A stretch of 46,317 bases of DNA from Kocuria sp. (GCA_030454085.1 JAKDJD010000020.1:1-46317), one strand, 5' to 3'. Shown: positions 1 to 8,181, counted from the first letter of the stretch. Notes: a model not told the origin generated them from the letters alone. Program-made: numbers and translations.

Positions 1-478
1 TGGCATTGATGAAGTCACGAAGTCGGAGCACGCAGTCCTCGCCCAAAGCCTTGGAGAAGGAGTACGCGGAGAAGGGCGACGTCGCGTCGGTCGCGTCCAG
101 CTTCGGCCGGGAACCCTGAACGGCCGAGGAACTCAGATGGATCACGCGCCGGACGCCGGTGCGCTGGGCCGCCACGGCGACGATGGTCGGCAGCAAAGCA
201 TTCGCGCCCACCAGAGACGGCAGGTCGTTCTGGTCCGGAGCCGAGAGACCCGCGGCGTTGACCACGACGTCCGCGCCCGCGAAAGAATCGGCCAGGTAAT
301 CGACCACGGATTCGAGGCGTCGTGCCTCGGCGATGACCTGGCCGGATGATTCCGACGATGTGGCCAGTCGCGGCGCCGAGACCGGGGCCGCGCCGATGCC
401 CTCCTGCTGGAGTCTGGTCATGATCGCAGAACCCGCGAAACCGGTGGCCCCGAGGACCCTCCAGGTGCTCTGACTCAT
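1..478 (-). CDS. SDR-family NAD-dependent epimerase/reductase (3' end outside window)
   Basis: Only the first 159 codons lie in the window; the gene continues past base 1. The N-terminus reads MSQSTWRVLGATGFAGSAI, giving the glycine-rich dinucleotide loop G-x-x-G-x-x-G at residues 10-16. Further on are the beta-strand VVVNAAGL, a serine run (LSSSAV), and the SDR tyrosine-lysine pair YSFSK at about residues 140-144. This is the extended-SDR pattern of nucleotide-sugar epimerases and reductases. A GAGGAAG Shine-Dalgarno lies just upstream of the ATG. It diverges from a glycan operon that contains a WbpM-class 4,6-dehydratase and a WbpL-class transferase. That makes a C4-ketoreductase role (forming UDP-QuiNAc or UDP-FucNAc) an attractive inference, but the visible part does not prove substrate. 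No stop codon is in the window. Confidence 0.8.
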   Translation of the reverse strand, partial: MSQSTWRVLGATGFAGSAIMTRLQQEGIGAAPVSAPRLATSSESSGQVIAEARRLESVVDYLADSFAGADVVVNAAGLSAPDQNDLPSLVGANALLPTIVAVAAQRTGVRRVIHLSSSAVQGSRPKLDATDATSPFSAYSFSKALGEDCVLRLRDFINA

Positions 479-631
479 GCTTCCTCGCTTTCATCCGCGC
501 GACAGCCCGACGATAGTCCGAGTTTGCATCGGGTGCCGGGGTAAACTGTCACGTGCCGTTCCATGGGTGCAATCCTCGCACCTTCTGGACACCACCTTAC
601 TGACCGAATCGCCCTAACTTCACCTGACGGG

Positions 632-646
632 CCTGCGGGCCGCAGG
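632..646. promoter_or_regulatory. Palindrome upstream of the glycan operon
   Basis: CCTGCGG-G-CCGCAGG is a perfect 7+7 inverted repeat, 54 bases before the GTG of the double glycosyltransferase. It lies in the 221-base gap between the divergent SDR gene and the glycan operon. It could be an operator or a leader hairpin; nothing shows which. No clear -35/-10 pair for the operon could be fixed in this gap. Confidence 0.35.
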
Positions 647-699
647 AAGGAAGACCAGCTCGTGTCGTCGGATCGACGAGCACGAGGGGAGAGGAAAGA

Positions 700-2673
700 G
701 TGCAGCCGAACAGCGATGCCGGACCGGGAGACACCCCGAGCCCACGAGTGGTTGCCGTAGTGGTGACCTACAACCGTCTCCATCTGCTGAGAACCACTCT
801 CTCGGGCATCGCCGGGGGCCGCGTCGTTCCGGACCAGGTCGTGCTCGTCGACAATGCCTCGACCGACGGCACGCCGGAATTCCTCGAGGAATTGGACTAC
901 AGCCTGCCGATCGATGTTGTCAGGCTGAGAGACAACCTCGGGGGCGCCGGCGGGTTCACGGTGGGCATTGACCGCGCCCTCGCCGTTCACGACGCCGACC
1001 TGGTGTGGGTCATGGACGACGACACCGAACCCCTGACCGAGACCCTGGCGGAATCCGTGGCCGCTTGGTCCTCCTACGCGGAAGCCCCCGAGGAGCGGCC
1101 CGCGTTCGTGGCAAGCAACGTGGTGTGGACGGATGGCCGCGAGCACCCCATGAACTCCATGATCCAACGCATCGGGGCCACGCCCGGGCAGAAGGCGCGG
1201 GCTGCTGCCGTCGGCGGAACGACGATTCGCTCGGGATCCTTCGTCTCGCTCCTGATGGACGCGGCGGCCATGCGGAGAATCGGTTTGCCCTGGGCGGACT
1301 ACTTCATTTGGAACGACGATTTCGAGTATTCGACCAGGCTCGCGAGGTTCCGCGACGCAGTGTCGCTGCCGGCATCCGTGGTCGTGCATCACACAAAGAC
1401 GTTCGGTACCACGGACGCGGATCCCGGGCCCCGGTTCTACAACGACGTCCGGAACAAACTCTGGGTCTTCACTCGCAGCCAGTCCCTGGCTCCTTGGGAA
1501 AAGATTCTGTACGCGGGAGCCACCGGCCGGCTGTGGCTGCGGACCTTCCGCAACAGCGAGGACAGAAGGGCGGTACTGCGGTACCTTTCCCAGGGCGTTC
1601 GCGATGCCCTGCGCGCACCCCGGAACAACGAGGAGGTCCTCGGGGGAAGCTACGACCTGGGCACCCACACTGCGCCCCAGGGCTCCTCGGATGCAGACCC
1701 GGTGCACGGCGTCGAACCGACCGGAAACAATAAACCTGACCATGAACATGAAGGTTTCTCCCTTCTTATGCCGGTCTACCACGGTGATACTCCGGAGGGT
1801 CTGCGGCGGGCCATCGTCTCGAACGTCCATGAGCAGACCCTGCCGCCGACCGAAGTGGTGCTGGTCATCGATGGGCCAGTCGGCCCCGATCTCGAGGAGA
1901 CTGTTCGGGCATCCGTCCGGGGTATCGAGCAGAAGGGGATCGCCGTCTCCGTGAAGAGGCTCGGTCGCAACGGTGGATTGGCGAATGCCCTCAACGTGGG
2001 GTTGAAGCTTTGCTCTTGCCGCGTGGTAGCTCGGGCCGACGCGGACGATGAGTCCTTGCCCCAACGTTTCGAAACGGTGGTTCCTTCCGTGAGGGACGGG
2101 CGATTCCATGCCGTGGGCTCGGCGATGTTCGAGATGGACGAATTATTCACCGAGATTCAATCTGTACGTGAAGTTCAAACTAGGCCGGAAGAGATTCGTC
2201 GAATTGCCGCACTGCGCAACCCGTTGTGTCATCCCACGGTGGTATTCGATTCCGAAGCGGTGGGTGCCGTCGGAGGCTACGAGCCAATCCCCGGGGCGGA
2301 GGACTACGGGCTGTGGGCGAGGATGCTCGAGGCCGGATACGCGGTAGGGAACTTCGCCGAGCCGCTCGTGAAATACAGGGCCGGTCGCGCCTCCTGGGAT
2401 CGCCGGGGAGGCTGGGGCGCGGCCCGGAGGGAACTGATTCTCCAGAGGCATCTGCGTGCCGCCGGTTTCATCGGCCCCGTTCGGTGGGCGCGTAATGTGG
2501 TGGTGCGCGCCGGGTACCGCCTCGTTCCGAGATCGGTGAGGATCGGCGCATACCGCGCGCTCATTGGTTCCCGGGGCTCGCGCGACCCCGAAGGCACGAA
2601 AGGGCCGACCCGGGAGTCGCGGATGTCCCGCGGTGCCCATGACCCGCTACAGGAAGGAAGCCACTTCGAATGA
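700..2673 (+). CDS. Tandem GT2-GT2 glycosyltransferase
   Basis: A 657-residue protein with two family-2 glycosyltransferase domains on one chain. Domain 1 (about 15-275) has VVTYNRLHLLRTT, the VDNASTDGT nucleotide-binding turn, NLGGAGGF, and the WVMDDD acidic motif at 103-108. This pattern is typical of GlfT1/rhamnosyl-galactofuranosyl-type enzymes. A low-complexity linker follows (about 310-350). Domain 2 (about 353-570) starts FSLLMPVYHG and has QTLPPTEVVLVIDGP, GRNGGLANALN and ARADADDES, resembling the AmsE-like GT2 group. A basic C-terminal tail follows. No membrane segment is evident, so it probably acts at the inner face of the membrane on a lipid-linked acceptor. The GTG start is supported by the purine-rich GGGGAGAGGAAA just before it. 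The stop overlaps the next start as ATGA. Sugar donors are not predictable from sequence alone. Confidence 0.88.
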   Translation: MQPNSDAGPGDTPSPRVVAVVVTYNRLHLLRTTLSGIAGGRVVPDQVVLVDNASTDGTPEFLEELDYSLPIDVVRLRDNLGGAGGFTVGIDRALAVHDADLVWVMDDDTEPLTETLAESVAAWSSYAEAPEERPAFVASNVVWTDGREHPMNSMIQRIGATPGQKARAAAVGGTTIRSGSFVSLLMDAAAMRRIGLPWADYFIWNDDFEYSTRLARFRDAVSLPASVVVHHTKTFGTTDADPGPRFYNDVRNKLWVFTRSQSLAPWEKILYAGATGRLWLRTFRNSEDRRAVLRYLSQGVRDALRAPRNNEEVLGGSYDLGTHTAPQGSSDADPVHGVEPTGNNKPDHEHEGFSLLMPVYHGDTPEGLRRAIVSNVHEQTLPPTEVVLVIDGPVGPDLEETVRASVRGIEQKGIAVSVKRLGRNGGLANALNVGLKLCSCRVVARADADDESLPQRFETVVPSVRDGRFHAVGSAMFEMDELFTEIQSVREVQTRPEEIRRIAALRNPLCHPTVVFDSEAVGAVGGYEPIPGAEDYGLWARMLEAGYAVGNFAEPLVKYRAGRASWDRRGGWGAARRELILQRHLRAAGFIGPVRWARNVVVRAGYRLVPRSVRIGAYRALIGSRGSRDPEGTKGPTRESRMSRGAHDPLQEGSHFE

Positions 2674-4574
2674 GCGGTTCCGAGCAGTATGGTGACCGGT
2701 CGAGCACCGGTTACGAGCGTCCACGGTTCTGGATCCTGACCCAGATCTGTCTGGACGCCCTGGCGTGGGTCGTGGCGGTTCTACTGAGTCTTTTCCTGCG
2801 GTACGAGATGGACTACAAGCTGGTCCACGTGCCGGGACTGGTGCTGGTGTGCGTCGTCGCCGTGGCTGCCCAACTCATTGTCGGCAGCCTCTTTGCGCTG
2901 TATCGGGGGCGGTACAGCTTCGGCAGCTTCGACGAGGCCAAGGCCCTCATGCTGGTGACGGTCATCGTCACCTCGCTGGTCCAGATCGTGTTGCTGATTT
3001 TCGGCGTCTCGTTGCACATGCCCCGGTCGATCCCCCTCATCGCCTTCCCGTTCGCGCTGTTGTTCATGGCCGCGGTCCGCTACTTGAAGCGCATGTACGT
3101 CGAATCCAAGTCGAAGCCCAGCGCACATGCGCCGCATGCGGTCGTGTACGGTGCGGGGTTCCTGGCCAACACCCTCATTACCCAGATGGTGCAGGACAAG
3201 GATTCCCCGTACCTTCCGGTGGCCCTGATCGACGACGACCCCGCGAAGAAGCACCTGCGCATCAACTCGGTTCCGGTTTCGGGCAATATCACGAACCTGC
3301 GTCAGGTCATGAGGCGCTCCAACGCGAACGTGCTCATCATCGCCATGGCCAACGTGAAGTCTTCGCTCATGACGCGGGTCAATGAGGAACTCGACGGCAT
3401 GGACGTTCGGATCCTGACGGCGCCCCCCTTGCGAGATGTCTTCGGGAACACCGCCGGCAGCACCCTCGACCTGCGCGATATCAGGCTCGAGGACATCGTG
3501 GGTCAGCGCGCCGTCGACATCAATGTCGAAGGCATCGCCAAGTACCTCACGGACAAGCGGGTCCTGGTGACCGGGGCGGGTGGCTCCATCGGGTCGGAGT
3601 TGTGTCGCCAGATCGCGCACTTCTCGCCCGCGGAACTGATCATGCTGGATCGCGACGAATCGGCGCTCCAGGCCACGCAGATATCCATGACCGGTCGAGG
3701 GCTCCTGGACGGTCAGGACACGGTGTTGGCCGATATCAGGGACCAGGAGGCCCTCTCCGGGATCTTTGCCCTCAGAAGGCCGCAGGTGGTTTTCCACGCC
3801 GCGGCGCTCAAGCACGTCTCCCTGCTGGAGCAGTATCCGAACGAGGCCTGGCAGACCAATGTCGAGGGTTCCCGCAACGTGCTCCAGGCGGCGGCATCGG
3901 TCGACGTCGAGGTGTTCGTCAACGTCTCCACCGACAAGGCGGCCGACCCCACCACGGTCCTGGGGCATTCCAAACGCATGGCCGAACAGATGACCGCGTG
4001 GATGGGCAATCACACCGACGGCCGGTACGCCTCGGTGCGCTTCGGCAACGTCTTCGGATCCCGAGGGTCGATGCTGCCTCTGTTTACCGAACAGATACGC
4101 CGTGGTGGCCCGATCACCGTCACCGACAAGGACGCCACCCGGTACTTCATGACCATCCCCGAAGCGTGCCAGCTGGTGATTCAGGCCGGAGCCATCGGGG
4201 CGCCGGGTGAGGTGCTCATCCTGGACATGGGTCAACCGGTGCGCATCTACGACGTGGCTCGGCATCTGATCCAGATGAGCGGTAGGAACGACATCGAGAT
4301 CGTGTTCACAGGCTTGCGTCAGGGGGAGAAGCTGCACGAGGACCTCGTCGGCGCCGGGGAAATCGGCACACACCGCGGGCATCCTCAGATTTCTCACACC
4401 CAGTCCGTCCAGCTCGATCCCGAGAGCTTGGACCGCCACGAATGGAAGGTTCGCGGCAACATCCCGACGACGCAAGAGATACCCGTGATCTCGCCGCCCG
4501 AGAGCGACACGGCCGCGAATCCTTCCGACCTGCCGGACGTCGATGCTGACGGCGAGAGGGGAGAGACGGCGTGA
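2670..4574 (+). CDS. Membrane nucleotide-sugar 4,6-dehydratase (WbpM/PglF/CapD class)
   Basis: At 634 residues this is the usual length of the large membrane-anchored class. Four hydrophobic segments occupy about residues 20-125, then a Rossmann CoA-binding-like domain (about 145-265), then the catalytic SDR domain with GAGGSIGSELC near residue 302. Family members convert UDP-GlcNAc to UDP-4-keto-6-deoxy-HexNAc. The catalytic stretch STDK (420-423) precedes VLGHSK (430-435). By register with FlaA1 (Thr131, Asp132, Lys133, Tyr141, Lys145) the equivalents here are Thr421, Asp422, Lys423, Leu431 and Lys435. Leu431 sits where FlaA1 has tyrosine and PglF/WbpM have methionine. The gene overlaps both neighbours by 4 bases, implying translational coupling with the glycosyltransferase and the phosphosugar transferase. 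Confidence 0.92.
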   Translation: MSGSEQYGDRSSTGYERPRFWILTQICLDALAWVVAVLLSLFLRYEMDYKLVHVPGLVLVCVVAVAAQLIVGSLFALYRGRYSFGSFDEAKALMLVTVIVTSLVQIVLLIFGVSLHMPRSIPLIAFPFALLFMAAVRYLKRMYVESKSKPSAHAPHAVVYGAGFLANTLITQMVQDKDSPYLPVALIDDDPAKKHLRINSVPVSGNITNLRQVMRRSNANVLIIAMANVKSSLMTRVNEELDGMDVRILTAPPLRDVFGNTAGSTLDLRDIRLEDIVGQRAVDINVEGIAKYLTDKRVLVTGAGGSIGSELCRQIAHFSPAELIMLDRDESALQATQISMTGRGLLDGQDTVLADIRDQEALSGIFALRRPQVVFHAAALKHVSLLEQYPNEAWQTNVEGSRNVLQAAASVDVEVFVNVSTDKAADPTTVLGHSKRMAEQMTAWMGNHTDGRYASVRFGNVFGSRGSMLPLFTEQIRRGGPITVTDKDATRYFMTIPEACQLVIQAGAIGAPGEVLILDMGQPVRIYDVARHLIQMSGRNDIEIVFTGLRQGEKLHEDLVGAGEIGTHRGHPQISHTQSVQLDPESLDRHEWKVRGNIPTTQEIPVISPPESDTAANPSDLPDVDADGERGETA

Positions 4575-5599
4575 TCGAGACGACGTCGCCCGGACTGACC
4601 CAGTTCCTTGTCCCAGGACTCGTGGCCCTGGCGCTCGGGCTCGTCCTGCCCCTGGCCATTCTGCCGTTCCTGCGCTGGCTCGGGATCGTGGACGTTCCAG
4701 GCCACAGGTCCTCCCACACGGTTCCGACGGTCCGAGGCATGGGGCTGGCAACTGCCCTCGCCGCGCTGCTCTCGCTGGGCGTCAGCGCGGTCATGGCGCT
4801 CGTCGACGTCGATCGTTCCGTCATGGTCACCGTGGTCGTCGGGATGATCTGTTCCGCGGCCCTCGGGTGGATCGAGGATTACCAGGGGCTGCCGGTGCGA
4901 TCCAGGGCGGGGTTCCAGCTGCTCATCGGGCTTGCCATCACCTCGGCCCTGACCTTCGTCCTGGGGACGCCCGCCTGGTGGATTCCCGTCGGAATGCTCG
5001 CGATCGCCGGTTACATCAACGTCGCCAACTTCATGGACGGACTCAACGGAATCTCGGGGCTCCACGGCCTCGTGGTCGGCGCGGCCTACGCCTATGCGGG
5101 GTGGGCCACCAACCTGACGTGGCTCGTGGTGTGCGGTATCGCGATCGCGGGCGCCTTCCTGGCTTTTCTCCCCTGGAATCTGCTGGGCAAGCGCGTGTTC
5201 CTGGGGGACACGGGATCGTATTTTCTCGGCGGGGCCATCGCGTGCTGCGCGGTCGGTGCGTTTCTGTCCAACATCTATGTCGAGTACATCCTTTCCCCGC
5301 TCATCATCTACCTTGCAGATACCGGATTCACCCTGGTCAAAAGGATCTATCGGGGTGAGGCGTGGTACCAGCCCCATCGGCAGCACGTGTACCAACAGCT
5401 GGCCGATTTGGGCTTCGGGCACATCGGTTCTGCCCTGACCGTGACGGCAGCGACCCTCGCGGTCACCATCATCACCGTGCTTGCCCTGCCCTTCGAGGTC
5501 GACGGGCTGATGTGGATGGGACTGCTCGTGGTCTGCATCGTGGTTCTGTACCTCGCGCTCCCTGTCATCATCGGCCGAATCCTGGGCCGCCGGCGATGA
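4571..5599 (+). CDS. Polyprenyl-phosphate sugar-1-phosphate transferase (WbpL/WecA family)
   Basis: A 342-residue, roughly ten-pass membrane protein of the MraY/WecA superfamily. It transfers a HexNAc-1-phosphate from a UDP-sugar to the polyprenyl phosphate carrier, the first step of lipid-linked glycan synthesis. Visible motifs are DVPGHRSSHTVPTVRGMG (about 41-58), GWIEDYQGLP (99-108), NFMDGLNG (153-160), LGDTGSYFLGG (211-221) and PHRQHVYQQL (268-277). The RSSH and HRxHxYQ motifs fit the WbpL/WbcO branch better than classical WecA. The usual aspartate pair of cytoplasmic loop 2 reads Glu102-Asp103. The GTG start overlaps the previous stop as GTGA. A WecA-type gene directly before the atp operon is a known actinobacterial arrangement (rfe in mycobacteria). 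Its partner here is a 4,6-dehydratase, so the donor may be a 6-deoxy-HexNAc rather than GlcNAc. Confidence 0.9.
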   Translation: MIETTSPGLTQFLVPGLVALALGLVLPLAILPFLRWLGIVDVPGHRSSHTVPTVRGMGLATALAALLSLGVSAVMALVDVDRSVMVTVVVGMICSAALGWIEDYQGLPVRSRAGFQLLIGLAITSALTFVLGTPAWWIPVGMLAIAGYINVANFMDGLNGISGLHGLVVGAAYAYAGWATNLTWLVVCGIAIAGAFLAFLPWNLLGKRVFLGDTGSYFLGGAIACCAVGAFLSNIYVEYILSPLIIYLADTGFTLVKRIYRGEAWYQPHRQHVYQQLADLGFGHIGSALTVTAATLAVTIITVLALPFEVDGLMWMGLLVVCIVVLYLALPVIIGRILGRRR

Positions 5600-6084
5600 G
5601 GCGTCTCCCATGGCTTCGGTATGACAGGCAGACAAACACTCCGGGGCGAGCCCTGAGCGAGGCCGCCCTGGGTAACGTTTGCCTTGCGGGTGTAATCTTC
5701 GTCACAATCGCGGCACTTTGTGACGCGCCCCGCGCGGCGCCGGCAGCGGCGTTCGGCGCGGGGATTGTGGTTCTCGCCTCAGCGGTCGCGTGGCTGCTGA
5801 GCGTGGTGGTCGCCCGCCTCGAGCAGGACCCCGCGCTGTACCTGCTGATTGGCTATGTCCTCAAGATCATGATCGGCGGCGCCTTGTTGTTGCTGGTCCC
5901 GTTCCCACAAGGGTGGTCCGGGGGATGGGCTCTGTCCGGCGCGATCATCGGCGTCGTCGCGGTCCTGGGCACCCAACTATGGGTCATCCGCCGACTCCGG
6001 ATACCATATTTCTCAACGGTCGAATCGTTGCCCGATCGGCACGACGAGGCCTTGGACCACGATGAGGACGGCAGGAATCTATGA
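5596..6084 (+). CDS. AtpI-like membrane protein preceding the ATP synthase operon
   Basis: A 162-residue protein (MRRLPWLRYD start) with four hydrophobic segments at about residues 25-45, 50-72, 77-101 and 105-127, and a charged C-terminal tail rich in Asp, Glu and His. Position, size and topology match the poorly conserved ATP synthase protein I found at the head of many atp operons, proposed to help c-ring assembly or ion supply. I see no catalytic motif. Its ATG overlaps the upstream transferase stop (ATGA), and its own stop overlaps the next gene the same way. It therefore belongs to the run of coupled genes that leads from glycan synthesis into atp. Confidence 0.7.
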   Translation: MRRLPWLRYDRQTNTPGRALSEAALGNVCLAGVIFVTIAALCDAPRAAPAAAFGAGIVVLASAVAWLLSVVVARLEQDPALYLLIGYVLKIMIGGALLLLVPFPQGWSGGWALSGAIIGVVAVLGTQLWVIRRLRIPYFSTVESLPDRHDEALDHDEDGRNL

Positions 6085-6362
6085 CCTCGGACCGACGGAA
6101 CGGTGCTGCGCGCCGCGGCGACCAGCCGGATCGGAAGGACCTGCGCAACGCGGGGGACCTGGTCCAGCAAGGTGGGTTGTCCGGCGCGGTCATGATTCTC
6201 GTTTACCTCGTGATCGGTACGGCCTTCTGGAGTTTGGTAGGCTTTTTGCTGGATCGCTTGCTGGGAACGCACTGGATAGTGTGGCTCGGCGCTGGCATAG
6301 GGGCCTCCGCCGGCTTGTACCTGGTGTACCTCCATATGCGGCCGCAGGACCGCGACGAATAG
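6081..6362 (+). CDS. AtpZ/AtpI family small membrane protein
   Basis: A 93-residue protein with a polar N-terminus (about 35 residues), two transmembrane helices (about 37-60 and 66-86), and between them FLLDRLLGTHW. A two-helix protein with a G(F/Y)-L-x-D-R-L-G-T turn is the signature of the AtpZ/AtpI family, proposed to help Fo assembly or divalent-cation supply in some bacteria. It overlaps the previous gene by 4 bases and is followed by a 101-base gap before atpB. Function in this organism is inferred only from family and position. Confidence 0.8.
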   Translation: MTSDRRNGAARRGDQPDRKDLRNAGDLVQQGGLSGAVMILVYLVIGTAFWSLVGFLLDRLLGTHWIVWLGAGIGASAGLYLVYLHMRPQDRDE

Positions 6363-6463
6363 TCGCTGACAGACCTCCCTCAAGCAACTGACCGAATACT
6401 TGATCGAGGCCTTGAGCAAGCTCTGGCTTCGAGGACGCTAACCTTCCTGAGAAAGGACACGCC

Positions 6464-7252
6464 TTGCTGGAAACCGGGCACGTCGTCGCGGAATATCAGG
6501 CCCCCACGATCGAGGACATGCATCTGCCTGATCTGTTCCACATCGGCAGCTTCGGCTTCGGCAAGCAGATGCTCCTGATGCTGTTGGCGGTTGCCGTGGT
6601 GGCCGTTTTCTTCATGGTCGCCGGCCGACGTCGCTCGATGGTTCCCGGGAAACTCCAGTTCGCCGGAGAAATGGGCTATGGCTTCGTCAGGAACTCGCTG
6701 GCGAAGGACATCATCGGTGTTCACCACTTCAAGCCCTTCGTCCCGCTCCTGTTCGCATCCTTCTTCTTCATCCTGGTCAACAACCTCTGGGGATCCATCC
6801 CGTTCCTGCAGTTGCCCACGTTCTCCCACGCGGGCAGCGCCTACTTCATGGCCGGATTCGCCTACCTCTGCTGGATTGCTGCGGGCATCAAGAACAAGGG
6901 CCTCGGCGGCTTTCTGAAGGCCATGACCATGCCCTCGGGAGTTCCCCCCGTTTTCTACGTCATTCTGATTCCGATCGAGTTCCTCTCGAACCTGATCATC
7001 CGGCCGATCACCCACTCCCTGCGTCTCTTCGCCACGATGTTCGCCGGACACATGGCCATCATGGTGGCCGCGAGCCTCACTGCCTTCCTGATTCAGGAAG
7101 TCGGCGGTTTCGGGATTGTGGCTTCGCTGTTCTCCGGCGTCTTCGGAATCTTCCTGTTCTTCCTGGAGCTGCTCATTCAGGCCATCCAGGCATACGTTTT
7201 CACGCTTCTGTTCGCGGTCTACCTCCAGGGAGCCGTGGCCGAAGCACACTAG
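6464..7252 (+). CDS. atpB: ATP synthase Fo subunit a
   Basis: The 262-residue membrane subunit that forms the proton half-channels next to the c-ring. Five to six hydrophobic helices are visible. The essential arginine is Arg187 in [13 protein letters not shown], matching the LRLFxNMxAGH signature. The C-terminal motif [12 protein letters not shown] precedes it as usual. The start is a rare TTG, supported by GAAAGGAC five bases upstream; no better start gives the same N-terminus. It is the first structural gene of the atpBEFHAGDC operon. Confidence 0.97.
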   Translation: MLETGHVVAEYQAPTIEDMHLPDLFHIGSFGFGKQMLLMLLAVAVVAVFFMVAGRRRSMVPGKLQFAGEMGYGFVRNSLAKDIIGVHHFKPFVPLLFASFFFILVNNLWGSIPFLQLPTFSHAGSAYFMAGFAYLCWIAAGIKNKGLGGFLKAMTMPSGVPPVFYVILIPIEFLSNLIIRPITHSLRLFATMFAGHMAIMVAASLTAFLIQEVGGFGIVASLFSGVFGIFLFFLELLIQAIQAYVFTLLFAVYLQGAVAEAH

Positions 7253-7274
7253 AATTCCGGGGAAACCTGGATCT

Positions 7275-7347
7275 GGGTCCCGCCCTGACATGAGCGGGCC
7301 CACCGCCATAGACATGCCCTTGCGGCACATAGAGCCCGGCATCGGGC
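7275..7347 (+). other. Two stem-loops in the atpB-atpE spacer
   Basis: The 115-base spacer before atpE can form two hairpins. One is GGGTCCCGC with GCGGGCCC (7275-7283 and 7294-7301, one bulged T). The second is GCCCG-GCAT-CGGGC (7334-7347), ending just before the atpE Shine-Dalgarno GAAAGGAA. Spacer structure of this kind could stabilise or process the mRNA to raise c-subunit synthesis, since the c-ring needs many copies. That role is inference. Confidence 0.4.
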
Positions 7348-7367
7348 ATCACGAAAGGAAAAAGCCA

Positions 7368-7577
7368 ATGGAAATCACAGGTTCGCTCAGCGCCATCGGT
7401 TACGGTCTCGCAGCCATCGGCGGCGGTGTCGGCGTCGGCCTCATCTTCGCGGCCTACATGACCTCCGTTGCACGCCAGCCCGAGTCCCAGCGCGTCCTGC
7501 AGCCCATGCTGTTCCTGGGCTTCGCCGTGGTCGAGGCTCTCGCGATTCTTGGTCTGGTTCTGGCATTCATCCAGTAG
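7368..7577 (+). CDS. atpE: ATP synthase Fo subunit c
   Basis: A 69-residue proteolipid with two helices joined by a polar loop containing ARQPE (residues 36-40). The glycine-rich helix 1 is GGGVGVGL. The ion-binding carboxylate is Glu56 in [10 protein letters not shown] see no obvious sodium-binding ligand set, so proton use is expected. The ATG is preceded by a strong GAAAGGAA. A longer upstream frame exists, but residue 1 here gives the canonical N-terminus. Confidence 0.97.
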   Translation: MEITGSLSAIGYGLAAIGGGVGVGLIFAAYMTSVARQPESQRVLQPMLFLGFAVVEALAILGLVLAFIQ

Positions 7578-7629
7578 CGCCAACCGGTTGCTCAATCCAA
7601 GACAGAACTAGAGAACAGGAATCTCCTTT

Positions 7630-8181
7630 ATGTCACTCTTGATGGCAGCGGAAGAGGGTGCAAGCCCTCTTCGCCCTGACTGGTGGGAAGTTCTCATCAC
7701 CGGCCTCGGGTTCCTGATCCTTCTGTACATCGTCGTCAAGTTCATCGCCCCGACCTTCGAGAAGATCTACCAGGATCGCAAGGAGGCAATCGAGGGTGGA
7801 TTGGCCAAGGCCGAAAAGGCCCAGGCCGAGGCTGCGGCTGCTCGTGAGGAGTACAACCAGCAGCTGGAGTCGGCTCGACTCGAAGCGCAGAAGATCCGCG
7901 AGGACGCTCGTGTGGAAGGCGAACAGATCGTCGCCGAACACAAGGAGCGTGCCGCTACCGAGGCGGCGAGGATCACCGAGAATGCGCAGAAGACCATTCA
8001 GGCCGAACGTTCGGCCGCGTTGGTTTCCCTGCGCACCGAGGTGGGCACCCTGGCCACCGAACTCGCCAGCAAGATCGTTGGGGAGTCGTTGAACGACGAC
8101 GAACGCTCCAACCGCGTGGTGGACCGCTTCCTGGCCGACCTTGAGTCGTCCCAGCAACGAAGTGCAGGTGCGACCAAGTAA
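7630..8181 (+). CDS. atpF: ATP synthase Fo subunit b
   Basis: A 183-residue peripheral stalk subunit. It has one transmembrane helix (about 20-40, VLITGLGFLILLYIVVKF) followed by a long Ala/Glu/Lys/Arg-rich coiled coil (about 50-150) and a C-terminal region that contacts delta. It is a normal separate b subunit, not the b-delta fusion of mycobacteria. Its stop codon overlaps the next start as TAATG, so atpH is translationally coupled. Confidence 0.96.
   Translation: MSLLMAAEEGASPLRPDWWEVLITGLGFLILLYIVVKFIAPTFEKIYQDRKEAIEGGLAKAEKAQAEAAAAREEYNQQLESARLEAQKIREDARVEGEQIVAEHKERAATEAARITENAQKTIQAERSAALVSLRTEVGTLATELASKIVGESLNDDERSNRVVDRFLADLESSQQRSAGATK

Noticed and set aside
15..494. A 159-codon minus-strand frame at the left edge
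   Set aside because: It is an out-of-frame shadow of the SDR gene, which reads through the left edge in another frame with a clear Rossmann loop and YxxxK.
2781..4751. A 656-codon open frame on the minus strand
   Set aside because: It is antisense to the dehydratase, whose motifs are complete. The translation is His/Arg/Asp-rich without any domain, the usual effect of GC-biased third positions.
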